64,000 bases of DNA from Schlesneria sp. (GTDB lineage: Bacteria; Planctomycetota; Planctomycetia; Planctomycetales; Planctomycetaceae): assembly GCA_028291515.1 (NCBI GenBank), contig JAQGHU010000104.1, positions 62,001 to 126,000 of the forward strand, given 5' to 3'. Below, one piece after another: positions 37,999-47,553 of this stretch. The translations under genes and the position numbers were made by a program. The notes beneath the pieces are model-generated. The model saw nothing but the letters and a program-made list of their open reading frames with translations, was not told the origin of the DNA and made no database searches. Numbering within the stretch: the first letter of the stretch is position 1; every line of letters starts with the position of its first letter.

Positions 37999-38943
37999 TC
38001 ACATCGTTGATGCGACGCTTTCAAACCCATTTTCCGTGGGCTCGGGCAGAGCAATCGGCTCGACATCGACGGAAACCGACATCGTGTGCGTCCCCCCGCC
38101 GACGAACACACCCTTGATTGGGCAGACGTCGGTGTAGTCGCGACCCCAGGCCACTGTGATGTGATCTAAGTTGATAAAGCAGTCATTGGTGGGATCGACG
38201 TCAACCCAGCCGATCTCATTGCAAAAGACGGATAGCCAGGCGTGCGACGCATCGGCACCGATCAGACGTGGTTTGCCCGGCGGGGGGATTGTGCGGAGGT
38301 AGCCGCTGACATAACGAGCGGGCAGGCCAATCGAACGCAAACAGCCGATCTGCAAATGAGCGAAGTCCTGGCAGACGCCGCGTCGTAATTCTAACACTTC
38401 TTCCAGCGGAGTGTTCACGGTGGTCGCTCGCGGATCGTACTTAAAATCGTGATGAATTCGCGTCGTTAATTCAGCGATCGCTTCGAGTATTGGCCTGCCG
38501 GCGGGAAACGAAGGTTCGGCGTAGTCGCGAAGATCTGGAGAGGCTAGAACGGACGGAGAGTTGAAGAGAAATTGCAGGGCCGCCAGTCGGTCTTGATCCT
38601 GGGTCTGGCGTATGCCGTCTCGAATGATCTCCCAAGCGGAAGACTTTGCGGAAGCCATCACATCTCGCTCGTGCACGTCCACGCGACTTGTGGCAGAAAC
38701 GCTCAGCCGTCGATGTCCTTCAGGAATCGAAAACGAATGCACCTGATTTCCGAAATAGTCGTGACGACGGCTGACGACATCGGGATGCGGCTTAATGTGC
38801 AAGCGCGAGTTGTGGCAAGACTGTGATGCAGTCTCACGGGGTGTCAGATGCACCTCGTTGTGGCAGACCGGCACCGTTTCACCATACCGATAGGTCGTGG
38901 TATGTGTGATTTTGTAGGTCGCAGTCTTGATGTCGTTGCTCAT
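37999..38943 (-). CDS. transglutaminase-like cysteine peptidase
   Basis: A 314-residue cytoplasmic protein. N-terminal bacterial transglutaminase-like domain (residues 8-90: YKITHTTTYRYGETVPVCHN), then a transglutaminase core with the catalytic triad in order: Cys in ELRRGVCQDFAHL, His in IGADASHAWLSVF and Asp in WVDVDPTND. SIGLPARYVSGYL between them is typical. It is the last gene of a minus-strand set with the ATP-grasp/alpha-E gene (52 bp) and the DUF2126 gene, an association known in many bacteria and predicted to make and cleave an unidentified peptide-like modification. Confidence 0.9.
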   Translation of the reverse strand: MSNDIKTATYKITHTTTYRYGETVPVCHNEVHLTPRETASQSCHNSRLHIKPHPDVVSRRHDYFGNQVHSFSIPEGHRRLSVSATSRVDVHERDVMASAKSSAWEIIRDGIRQTQDQDRLAALQFLFNSPSVLASPDLRDYAEPSFPAGRPILEAIAELTTRIHHDFKYDPRATTVNTPLEEVLELRRGVCQDFAHLQIGCLRSIGLPARYVSGYLRTIPPPGKPRLIGADASHAWLSVFCNEIGWVDVDPTNDCFINLDHITVAWGRDYTDVCPIKGVFVGGGTHTMSVSVDVEPIALPEPTENGFESVASTM

Positions 38944-38995
38944 TTCTAAAAGTCGATTGTCACAAATCAGTCGGTCGTCGATCCAGCGCGGTCAG

Positions 38996-41608
38996 TCAGG
39001 GCAATGTCGAATCGCCCTTCATTCCCGCCGGCAATCCAGATTCCTCCGGGGCCTTTGATCGGAACTCGGTCAACTGACGTGTCAGTCCGGCATGAATCAG
39101 ATACTTCGACGATATCACATCCGACAGTCGCGGCAACTGCGATGCGATCTTCCCCAGCATTTTGTCCAGATTCTGCCGTTCATCGGGGGCTCGCATCCGA
39201 GACAACTTTTCTGCCGACAGCATCCGCACGCTGGTCAGCGCCGACAAGCCAATCCGCTGTTCTTCGCCGATCAGCGGAAGATTTGGATCTCGTGGCAGGT
39301 TGTCGACATGCTCGCACAACAGCACCAGTTGCGACGCCAGTGAACGCGGGTTCGTTTCATCGGTAATCAAGAGATCCAGAACCGCGGCCAACTGCAGATT
39401 GTTCAGGTAGCGGACGCGATACGTGATGGAGCAGTCGGCGACTTCGAGCACGGCGTCGAGGACCGGTGCTTCACGATCTTCCAGCGGCAACAACAGATTT
39501 CGGACCAGCATGATCGTGTGCATGGACCGCTCGATGCGTCGTCCGAGATCCAGAAATCGCCAGCCCAAGGTGCGAGTCATGCTCTCGGACACCAGGCCGC
39601 TGAACGCCAGCAAGTCGATAATCAACCGGTTGAGTTGTTCCAGCAATCGGTTCAGATCGGACTGTGCGAACTCTCGACGACCGACAAATTCGTGGTAGAT
39701 GCGATTGATCAGTCGCCAACTATCGTTTGACAGACGTTCACGAACCAGTGAGGCGGTGCGGTTCATTGATGTCAGTGTGCCTCGCAAGCTGGAGGCTTCG
39801 GTGTCGCTAAACACCGCCATTGGCAGTGCGACTTCGATCGCCGGTAGATGCTGACGCATGTCTTCCACAGCGTAGCCCGGTTCGATCTGCCCAATTTCCG
39901 CCAGGCCGCGCAACAAGACCGAGACTTCTGGCGAGTTTCCAGCGACTGCTTCACCGGTCATCCGTGCGATCGTCGTTCGTAGCAGTCGAGTGGCTCCCTC
40001 GGCACGTTCGGCGTGGCGACCCAACCAGTACAAGTTGTCGGCGATACGACTTGGAAGCTCGGCCCCACTACGACGAAGCTCTTGAACAAAACCGGGAGGG
40101 TTCAGCAGGGAGACCGGCGGGACGGGGCCATCAGACAGCACCCAGGCGTCCTTGCTCCCTTCGCCGCTGGAGATGGAAATATCCAATTTATGTGCGACAG
40201 GAGAAACACGGGCCAAGCCACCGGGCATGCAGATGTAGGACGAGCCTGATGCCACGAGGTAGGTGCGCAAAGCGACCGGCCACGATTCGACAGCAGATCG
40301 CAGCCAGACAGGTGCGTGCGAGCGTTGGATTTCCGACTGGGCGATATAGTCGGCCGGGCGGGCTTTGATCGCATCCACCAGCTTCTCGCGTTGTCCCTTG
40401 GAGAGACGCTGCACGACGACAGGCTCTCGATGCACATCGCGGTAGCAGGTCCGGATGGTCAATTGGTCAAGATGCTGCAGCACGTAATCCAGTTCGGGCT
40501 TGCCGCCACACCACCAAGTCGGAACGGAGGGGATGATGAGCTCTTCCCCCAGCAATTCGCGACACAACACCGGCAGGAAAGCCAGGAACGCCGGGCACTC
40601 CAATAGGCCACTCCCCAGTGAATTGACAACGGTCAACGCGCCGGATCGGACGGCCTGGACCATCCCCGCGACCCCTTGTGATGAATCACCGAAGAGCTCC
40701 AGCGGATCGCAGTCGAGGCCATCGACACGTCGCATGATGGTGTCCACACGCCGGAGTCCCCCCAACGTCTTGAGCATCACCTGTTCATTACGCGTGGCCA
40801 GATCGCCTCCCTCGACGACCATATAACCCAGATATCGCGAGAGGTACGCATCTTCGAAGTAGTTCGGGTTGGACGGCCCCTGGCTCATCAGGACAATCTG
40901 GCCGTGTTCGCGTCGGGCGGAGGCGAGTCGCTCGAGCAGGTCGCGCAGCGCCATGAAGAAGGGGGCTAGCCGTTGCACCTGCCGGGCGCGGAAGCTGTCG
41001 GGATACATTCCCGTCGATACCAAACGGTTTTCCAGCGTATAGCCAGCCCCCGATGGTGACTCGGTGCGGTCGGAGACCACCCACCAGTTGCCGTCAGGCG
41101 TGCGCGCCAAGTCGGCGGCACACAAGTGCAGGTGCAGGTCGTCCGAGGTCAACAGCCCATGGAAAGCACGCTGATAGCCGGGATGAGCATAAACCAACTG
41201 CGGCGGCAGCAGACCGCTTCGAAACAATGTCTGCGGACCGTAAATGTCGACCAGCATCCGGTTCAGCAACCGTGCCCGCTGCGCGAGTCCCGCCGAAACG
41301 CGCTGCCACTCGTGTGCTTCAATGACCAATGGCAGAACATCAAAATCCCACGGCCGGTTAATGCGTTCCGACTCGTCATGCGACGTGTAAGTCACCGCAT
41401 TTTCGTAGATTTGTCGATGGGCCTGATCGCGACGCCGAGTCAATTCCTCCAGCGACAACTCGTTCAATTCTTCCACGAATCGACGAGCGTGTGGACGTAA
41501 GACACCGCGCGAGGCGAAATACTCGTCGTACACACCAGCTTCCGGTGCATATCCTTCGAACAGCGATGCTCCGGTTTGCAACTTCGACTCGTTCAGCGTC
41601 ATGCTCAT
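38996..41608 (-). CDS. circularly permuted ATP-grasp / alpha-E fusion
   Basis: An 870-residue protein (ATG at 41608; ATG at 41602 is also possible). The N-terminal ~500 residues form a circularly permuted ATP-grasp peptide-ligase domain: ARLLNRMLVDIYGPQTLFRS, then HPGYQRAFHGL, then TPDGNWWVVSDRTESPSGAG and YLSRYLGYMVVEGGDLATRN. The C-terminal ~340 residues are the helical alpha-E domain (LPSRIADNLYWLGRHAERAE, WRFLDLGRRIERSMHT). The two are often separate genes; here they are fused. ATP-grasp with alpha-E and transglutaminases forms a predicted peptide-synthesis or tagging module whose product is not known. Confidence 0.92.
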   Translation of the reverse strand: MSMTLNESKLQTGASLFEGYAPEAGVYDEYFASRGVLRPHARRFVEELNELSLEELTRRRDQAHRQIYENAVTYTSHDESERINRPWDFDVLPLVIEAHEWQRVSAGLAQRARLLNRMLVDIYGPQTLFRSGLLPPQLVYAHPGYQRAFHGLLTSDDLHLHLCAADLARTPDGNWWVVSDRTESPSGAGYTLENRLVSTGMYPDSFRARQVQRLAPFFMALRDLLERLASARREHGQIVLMSQGPSNPNYFEDAYLSRYLGYMVVEGGDLATRNEQVMLKTLGGLRRVDTIMRRVDGLDCDPLELFGDSSQGVAGMVQAVRSGALTVVNSLGSGLLECPAFLAFLPVLCRELLGEELIIPSVPTWWCGGKPELDYVLQHLDQLTIRTCYRDVHREPVVVQRLSKGQREKLVDAIKARPADYIAQSEIQRSHAPVWLRSAVESWPVALRTYLVASGSSYICMPGGLARVSPVAHKLDISISSGEGSKDAWVLSDGPVPPVSLLNPPGFVQELRRSGAELPSRIADNLYWLGRHAERAEGATRLLRTTIARMTGEAVAGNSPEVSVLLRGLAEIGQIEPGYAVEDMRQHLPAIEVALPMAVFSDTEASSLRGTLTSMNRTASLVRERLSNDSWRLINRIYHEFVGRREFAQSDLNRLLEQLNRLIIDLLAFSGLVSESMTRTLGWRFLDLGRRIERSMHTIMLVRNLLLPLEDREAPVLDAVLEVADCSITYRVRYLNNLQLAAVLDLLITDETNPRSLASQLVLLCEHVDNLPRDPNLPLIGEEQRIGLSALTSVRMLSAEKLSRMRAPDERQNLDKMLGKIASQLPRLSDVISSKYLIHAGLTRQLTEFRSKAPEESGLPAGMKGDSTLP

Positions 41609-41772
41609 CAATTATGTTCTCGCGAGTCGCGACGGCCGACACTCACAGAGATGACCCCCGGGAACAGCCATCTCACCGTTCGGGGATCACATCGGTATAT
41701 CAGACTTGTCTTGTACCGTTTTCGGACGAGCAGGGCGAGGTCTGACATCCCGAGCGTCGATACCAAACTCTG

Positions 41773-44700
41773 TCAGCGACGCATATCTAACGTAAATGGG
41801 AAGTCGGGATTGATTTCGTCTTGAATTTGCTCACGGCGACCAGGCGTGTGCCCCAGCTTGAAGAATCGTGCCGCGCGACGACTTTCGGCCTCGTAGGAAT
41901 TGACCGGGAAGGTGTCGTGGCTGAGACCACCCGGATGGGCCACGTGATAGGTGCAACCACCCAAGGATCGGCCCAGCCAACTGTCATGTAAGTCAAACAG
42001 CAAGGGCGTATGCACTCCAATCGTGGGGTGCAGGCAACTTGGGGGTTGCCAGGCTCGGTAGCGAACTCCCGCCACGTACTCACCTTGAACTCCGGTCGGA
42101 TGCAGGGGCACTTTGCGGCCATTACAAGTCAGTTGATGCCGTTGCGGAATCGCGCCGCTCACTTTGACTTGCAGCCGTTCCACGGATGAATCGACGAAGC
42201 GAACCGTTCCGCCACCACCAGGCTCTTCACCTAACACATACCACGGCTCCAGCGCCGTCCGTAGTTCAACGTGGACGTTGTCCTGAGTGAATTCGCCAAT
42301 GAACGGACAACGGAATTCGAAGTGAGGTGCAAACCAGGCGTGATCGAACGAATAACCGCTGCCGCGCAGTTCTTCTACGACCGTGTGAATGTCCTCAGAC
42401 AGGAAGTGGGGCAGCATGAACCGGTCGTGCAGCAAGGTACCCCATGAAATCGGCGGGTTCTGATAGGGTTGATCCCAGAACCGCATGACCAGTGATCGAA
42501 TCAGCAGTTGTTGCATCAAGCTCATCTGAGCATGCGGCGGCATCTCCAGAGCGCGAAACTCAACCAGACCCAATCGACCGGAACTGCTATCGGGCGAATA
42601 CAGCTTGTCGATACAGAATTCAGCTCGGTGAGTGTTCCCGGTCACATCGACCAGCAGATGCCGGAAAATCCGATCGATGAGCCAAGGGGGGCAAGGTCCT
42701 TCGGTCGGGATCTGTTTGAACGCGATCTGCAATTCATAGATGGCGTCACGTCGGCCCTCGTCCACACGCGGCGACTGGCTGGTGGGGCCGATGAACAGAC
42801 CGGAAAACAGATAGGACAAGGCGGGATGATTGACCCAGTAGCCAATCAAACTACGCAAGACATCTGGTCTTCGCAGGAAGGGACTATCGGCAGGAGTCGG
42901 TCCACCGAGGACGACGTGGTTTCCGCCGCCGGTACCCGAGTGCCGGCCGTCCAGCATGAACTTCTCGGTCCCCAGTCGTGAACAACGAGCTTCCTCGTAG
43001 ACCGTATTGGTGATGGAAACGAGTTCTTTCCAACTTGCCGCGGGCTGAACGTTGACTTCGATGACGCCTGGATCTGGCGTCACCTTAATTTGTTGCAGGC
43101 GATAGTCGAACGGCGGCAGATACCCTTCCAAGGCCACCGGCATATTCAACTCAGCCGCAGTGTCTTCGATCGCCGCGACCAAGTCGACGTAGTCGTCAGC
43201 CGTTTCGGTCGGAGGCATGAAGACGTAAAGCCGGCCGCCACGTGGTTCGACGCACAATGCCGTCCGAATGACGGAAGTCGGCGCATCGGGATCGGGACGA
43301 CGGATCTTCAGTTCCGACCGTTTCTCCAATGATTGACCACTGGTCCCCTGTCCAAGTCCAAATCCCCGAGGCGTCGCCGCCCCGGCTACATGTGATTGTT
43401 TCGTCTTTCGCTCTGGTACTGCAAGAGGAGGGCGTTCGGCCAGTGGATCCAATTCGCAGAACGGATCCCGTTCCTTGGTGGGGATATAAGGAAGCGAGTC
43501 GAGTGGCAGTCGCAAGCCCATTGAGGAATCGCCCGGCAACAGAAACATGTTCTCGCGGCGGACGGGCCAGGGCCCGCTGATCCAGCGCGGCATCGCTTGC
43601 CACCATTGACGCTGCAATGGGATGACATAGCCGACTGCCTTAGTTATCCCTCGCTCGAAAACACGCATGATGCGAGCCCGCTCTTCAGCGTTGTCCAGCT
43701 TCGGATCCAGGGAATTGGCATTGATTGGCAGTCGTTGTTCACGGCCCATGTAATGCGACACATCTTCGAACGCTGGCACGATCCACTTCGAAGGGAGGTC
43801 CAATCGGTCCGCAAGTGCTGTCGCAAAGCGCTGAGCTTCGACCTGGTCCAACCGATAATTCGTCGACTCGTTGGCAATCAGCGTGTCGTCGTGCCAGAGG
43901 GGTTGGCCGTCTTTACGCCAGAGGCAGGTGAAGGCCCAGCGTGGCAGTGATTCGCCGGGATACCATTTCCCTTCGCCATAATGCAGCAGGGCAAAGGGAG
44001 CGAACTTGGCTCGCAGGCGTCGAATCAAGATATCGGCGCGGTCACGCTTCGTCGGACCCATCGCAGCCGTGTTCCATTCATCGCCTTCCATGTCATCGAC
44101 CGAGACGAAAGTCGGCTCGCCCCCCATCGTCAGCCGCACATCGGCTTTGTTGAGTCGCTGGTCGACTTCGCGGCCCAGGGTGTCGATCGCCGTCCATTGT
44201 TCGGCGGTATACGGTTTCGTGACGCGCGGATCCTCGTGGACGCGAGTCACGGTCATTTCAAAGCCGAATTCACACTCCGCATCATCGACAGCACCGGCGA
44301 TCGGGGCGGCACTGGCCGGTTCTGGCGTGCACGCCAGAGGAACGTGCCCTTCACCGCACAACAGGCCGGAGGTGGGGTCGAGTCCGACCCATCCCGCGCC
44401 CGGCAGAAAGACTTCGCACCAGGCATGAAGATCAGTGAAATCGATGTCCGTTCCTGACGGACCGTCGAGTGCTTTCAAATCCGGTTTCAACTGAATTAAG
44501 TAACCAGAAACGAATCGCGCTGCCAACCCGCAATTTCGCATGAGCTGAACCAGCAGCCATGACGTGTCGCGGCAGGAACCGCTGCGCAACCGCAACGTCT
44601 CTTCCGGCTCCTGCACGCCTGGTTCCATGCGGATCAGGTATTTGATGTCCTGCTGCAATCGGCAGTTCAGATCGACCAGGAAATCGATGCTGCGGCGCGG

Positions 44701-45111
44701 GGTATAGTCGAGTTGCTTCAGGTAGGCTTTGACCCGCGGTCCAACAGCCTCGGTATCCAGGAACGGCATCAATTCCTTGCTGAGCCAGGCCTCGTACTGA
44801 AACGGATACTTCTCGGCATACTCGTCCAGGAAGAAATCGAACGGATTGACAACCGTCATGTCGGCAATCAAATCGACCGCGATGGAGAAGTGCTTCGTCT
44901 GCTGGGGAAACACCAGTCGCGCCAGAAAATTACCGTGCGGATCCTGCTGCCAGTTGAGAAAGTGCCCTTCGGGTTCGACCTTTAGCGAGTAGCTGCGGAT
45001 GGGCGTCCGGCAGTGAGGGGCAGGGCGTAGCCGGACGATCTGCGGGCCCAGGGAGACCAGTCGGTCGTAGGTATAAGATGTCTTGTGATGGAGCGCAATC
45101 CGAATCGTCAT
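41773..45111 (-). CDS. transglutaminase-DUF2126 protein
   Basis: A 1112-residue protein. Residues 1-260 form a transglutaminase domain: IALHHKTSYTYDRLVSLGPQ, the catalytic Cys in LRSGSCRDTSWLLVQLMRN, FVSGYLIQLK, the His in FTDLHAWCEVF and the Asp in WVGLDPTSG. From ~300 to the end is DUF2126: RLTMGGEPTFVSVDDMEGDE, HYGEGKWYPGESLPRWAF, then GTGGGNHVVLGGPTPADSPF and LVEFRALEMPPHAQMSLMQQ. DUF2126 is thought to be a carboxylate-amine ligase relative. It heads the minus-strand trio with the ATP-grasp/alpha-E fusion (161 bp gap) and the small transglutaminase. Confidence 0.93.
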   Translation of the reverse strand: MTIRIALHHKTSYTYDRLVSLGPQIVRLRPAPHCRTPIRSYSLKVEPEGHFLNWQQDPHGNFLARLVFPQQTKHFSIAVDLIADMTVVNPFDFFLDEYAEKYPFQYEAWLSKELMPFLDTEAVGPRVKAYLKQLDYTPRRSIDFLVDLNCRLQQDIKYLIRMEPGVQEPEETLRLRSGSCRDTSWLLVQLMRNCGLAARFVSGYLIQLKPDLKALDGPSGTDIDFTDLHAWCEVFLPGAGWVGLDPTSGLLCGEGHVPLACTPEPASAAPIAGAVDDAECEFGFEMTVTRVHEDPRVTKPYTAEQWTAIDTLGREVDQRLNKADVRLTMGGEPTFVSVDDMEGDEWNTAAMGPTKRDRADILIRRLRAKFAPFALLHYGEGKWYPGESLPRWAFTCLWRKDGQPLWHDDTLIANESTNYRLDQVEAQRFATALADRLDLPSKWIVPAFEDVSHYMGREQRLPINANSLDPKLDNAEERARIMRVFERGITKAVGYVIPLQRQWWQAMPRWISGPWPVRRENMFLLPGDSSMGLRLPLDSLPYIPTKERDPFCELDPLAERPPLAVPERKTKQSHVAGAATPRGFGLGQGTSGQSLEKRSELKIRRPDPDAPTSVIRTALCVEPRGGRLYVFMPPTETADDYVDLVAAIEDTAAELNMPVALEGYLPPFDYRLQQIKVTPDPGVIEVNVQPAASWKELVSITNTVYEEARCSRLGTEKFMLDGRHSGTGGGNHVVLGGPTPADSPFLRRPDVLRSLIGYWVNHPALSYLFSGLFIGPTSQSPRVDEGRRDAIYELQIAFKQIPTEGPCPPWLIDRIFRHLLVDVTGNTHRAEFCIDKLYSPDSSSGRLGLVEFRALEMPPHAQMSLMQQLLIRSLVMRFWDQPYQNPPISWGTLLHDRFMLPHFLSEDIHTVVEELRGSGYSFDHAWFAPHFEFRCPFIGEFTQDNVHVELRTALEPWYVLGEEPGGGGTVRFVDSSVERLQVKVSGAIPQRHQLTCNGRKVPLHPTGVQGEYVAGVRYRAWQPPSCLHPTIGVHTPLLFDLHDSWLGRSLGGCTYHVAHPGGLSHDTFPVNSYEAESRRAARFFKLGHTPGRREQIQDEINPDFPFTLDMRR

Positions 45112-45418
45112 ACCACCGCCTTGCGATGTTCGTCATTGATGTTGTGCCGAACTGTCACGCACGAATGCATTTCGTTTGCGCAGCCAGATCCGGCAACAAC
45201 GAGAAATCAAGTCAGCCACTGGTCAACAGTTGAACGACGGACTGGTCTATGCACGGATCGTGCCACCAAAACAGGGGATTTGGCAACGGAATGCGGCAGT
45301 TTGTCGACAGTCGCGTATGAACAATCCAGAGGCTCTCGCTTAACCCGCACCATGTTATCGGGAATTGGGGCGTGGCTCTCGCGAACCGATGGACTGTTGA
45401 GTAATATTCCCCGCCAGA
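45112..45418. other. non-coding spacer upstream of tRNA-Leu
   Basis: About 300 bp between the DUF2126 gene and tRNA-Leu, read in both directions. Open frames here are short and overlap the tRNA on the other strand. It probably contains divergent promoters; I could not place them with confidence. Confidence 0.4.
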
Positions 45419-45500
45419 GGCCGCTTGGTGAAATTGGCAGACACGCAAGACTTAGGATCTTGTGCCGCAAGGCGTCGGGGTTCGACTCCCCGAGCGGCCA
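45419..45500 (+). tRNA. tRNA-Leu (anticodon UAG)
   Basis: An 82-nt cloverleaf. Acceptor stem GGCCGCT (45419-45425) pairs with AGCGGCC (45493-45499), discriminator A at 45500. Anticodon arm CAAGA-CTTAGGA-TCTTG gives TAG at 45453-45455. A long variable arm (class II) follows, and the T arm contains GGTTCGACTCC. The next bases are CC, so CCA is not fully encoded. Confidence 0.95.
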
Positions 45501-45706
45501 CCTTTCTGAAGCCGGTGACATTTGTAAGTTACCTCGGCGCAATACGTTAGAATTGCGATCTTTGATTATTGACGGCTGCGGACCCGGTCACTACGATTCG
45601 CGAAGTCAGGCAGTCATTGCCGGACGTAGGCATTAGACCGGTATTTCGGAATCTTCCACGGGGAAAGCTCAATCGCCAAGCCCCGATTGCCGATTCTTGG
45701 TCTGTC

Positions 45707-45778
45707 GGCTCCGTAGCCAAGTGGCTAAGGCAGCGGATTGCAAATCCGTCATCGTCGGTTCGACTCCGACCGGAGCCT
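45707..45778 (+). tRNA. tRNA-Cys (anticodon GCA)
   Basis: A 72-nt cloverleaf. Acceptor stem GGCTCCG (45707-45713) pairs with CGGAGCC (45771-45777), discriminator T (U73), as expected for Cys. Anticodon arm GCGGA-TTGCAAA-TCCGT gives GCA. T arm GTCGGTTCGACTCCGAC. No CCA is encoded. Confidence 0.95.
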
Positions 45779-45782
45779 CTCA

Positions 45783-45820
45783 AACGGAACTCATGGCACT
45801 GCTGTGAGTTCCGTTTTTCT
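45783..45820 (+). terminator. rho-independent terminator after tRNA-Cys
   Basis: AACGGAACTCA (45783-45793) and TGAGTTCCGTT (45805-45815) form an 11-bp stem with an 11-nt loop, followed by TTTCTTTT. It starts 5 bp after tRNA-Cys and closes the transcript. Confidence 0.85.
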
Positions 45821-45868
45821 TTTCGGCCTTCTGAAAACCCGCAAGACCCCGCGCGATGTCGCCCGATC

Positions 45869-45955
45869 GGGTGGCCGGGGCTGGACCAACGGGAAGCCCC
45901 GGTGGATGGTCGATCGACTTTGATTACGACGGCAGCGTGAACAGATCCAAGGGGC
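45869..45955. repeat. GC-rich palindromic repeat, half copy (d)
   Basis: GGGTGGCCGGGGCTGGACCAACGGGAAGCCCCGG-type opening (45869-45902), then a GGTCGATCGACTTTGAT middle; the right half diverges after about 45950. Same family as 50533-50672 and in the same orientation. Confidence 0.6.
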
Positions 45956-46085
45956 ACCGCCTTCGTAGCCAAGGTCGCCAAGACCTTGGGCGGATGTCGC
46001 TCGACGTTGTTCGCACATGGACTTCGCCCAATCTCTTGGCGAGATTGGCGACGTTGAATCAGGCCGCATGACACAACCTCGGCCG

Positions 46086-46553
46086 CGAACATTACGAAAT
46101 GGCAGAATTTGTCAGTCCATGGCAGGGTTTTCGGGGGGTGGCCGATTTTGTCAGTGAGATGTATAGGCAGATTCTGAGTATTGCGGTGTTGAAACTGACA
46201 CATCGATCTGCCTCCAACAAAAAACGGCCACACTCGTTGACCGCAATTGGCCGTCAACAGGTGTGGCCGTTGGTTACGGTCCACGGAACTTCGAGCTTCT
46301 ATACTCGTTCGGTTATGCCATTCCTTCGTGCGCGAAGCTAGATGTCATTCCAGAGATTTTCGCACTTTGTCGAGGAAAAGTCCGCAGCCCGGCGATGCTG
46401 GTCGTTCACTTCAATTGGTGTCGACTGACAGATTCTGACACCCACGGACAATTTTTGACAATGGGGGACAAAACGACCCTGTTTTTGGCGGTTTCACTCA
46501 AAAAAGTGGATGTTTTGTGACAGATCGCAATCTTGATCGATGCCGTCACTGAA
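46086..46553. repeat. dispersed ~470-bp repeat, copy B
   Basis: The second copy of 11988-12465, in the same orientation, about 34 kb away. Both copies share flanks (CGAACATTACGAAATGG at the left; GTGACAGATCGC near the right) and a highly conserved segment around GACAATTTTTGACAATGGGG (46447-46466). A hairpin (GTTGACCGC..., GTGTGGCCGTT) and the TGTCA/TGACA motifs are kept. It lies about 310 bp downstream of tRNA-Cys and at the left edge of the accessory genes. Confidence 0.8.
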
Positions 46554-46773
46554 CGCACGGTATGGCACAGTGATAGACGCCTAAGTTCACAGCGTGCGAT
46601 TCGACTGTGGGCGACGAAGCATCGACCACAGCCACCCCGCCGGGATCTAGATGTCGTCTCAGGCCGACGATTTCCTATACGTGTACGGCGTGCACGCGCA
46701 CTCCAAATGCAAATTGCCGCTCAAAGCCTACTGGCTTCGAGCGGCATAAATCCGATACGATTTCGATGTTCCG

Positions 46774-47520
46774 CTATCCCGCTATTATTGCGCCAATGAG
46801 CGTCGCAACTCCACCGGCCGAGATAAAATACAAGAAATTGCCACGAACGACCAATTCACCCGCATCAGCACCGTGAACCGAGAACGCATTGTTGCCAATC
46901 TTCTGACCCACACGACCGTTATCGTTTTTATAAAACGTGACGAGGAAGTTCGCAGATACCAAGTTGCCCCCGCCATGTTTACTTGCATGGCCATTTGACA
47001 CCAAGTCACTAGATTCTGCATCTCCTGTCCAAACCAGCCACAAATCAACAAGAGAATGATTATCGATCGTCAGCGTACTGTGACCAGGAACTGGAACTGG
47101 AGGCTTGGGAACAGGTGGAACATGTGGCGGTTTTGGTGGCCAACCTTTAATTAAGTCGCCGCTCCATGCGAAGTTAACAGAAGAGATCACATCCTCACTT
47201 GGAAAATCCAAGTATCCCGTATTCACAAGCCCAAACAGAGGCTGTGGAATCAAGCCCGGCAACACGGCGACAATGAACGACGTGCTCTCACAGTCCATTA
47301 TTCCGTCCACACCAATTACGCGATACCAAGCGGCTTCGCCTGCGCATGCTGCGCCAGGACAGGGAAGCGAATACACATCTACACCAAATACTGTGCCATC
47401 TCCCCGCGCCTCTCCACAGGTCGGTGGTGATTTGATCGGCTCCAAGTGGATTCGAACAGACTTCAGGGATCGGGCCACATCATCGATAGATCTAACGGAG
47501 ATATCACACTCAGCCGCCAT
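46774..47520 (-). CDS. two-part protein with Pro-rich hinge, function unknown
   Basis: A 248-residue protein (ATG at 47520 after AAGGTG). Residues 1-125 contain several Cys (SPPTCGEARGDGT, YSLPCPGAACAGEAAWYRV). A proline hinge (WPPKPPHVPPVPKPPVPVPG) follows, then a beta-rich second part (TLTIDNHSLVDLWLVWTGD, NFLVTFYKNDNGRVGQKIGN, ending in Gly/Ile). No signal peptide or recognised family. It follows the alpha-carbonic anhydrase by 33 bp, so the two are probably co-transcribed. Base composition is visibly less GC-rich than the flanking core genes. Confidence 0.55.
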   Translation of the reverse strand: MAAECDISVRSIDDVARSLKSVRIHLEPIKSPPTCGEARGDGTVFGVDVYSLPCPGAACAGEAAWYRVIGVDGIMDCESTSFIVAVLPGLIPQPLFGLVNTGYLDFPSEDVISSVNFAWSGDLIKGWPPKPPHVPPVPKPPVPVPGHSTLTIDNHSLVDLWLVWTGDAESSDLVSNGHASKHGGGNLVSANFLVTFYKNDNGRVGQKIGNNAFSVHGADAGELVVRGNFLYFISAGGVATLIGAIIAG

Positions 47521-47553
47521 TGCATCACCTTTCTCATGCTAAGACTCAATTCA

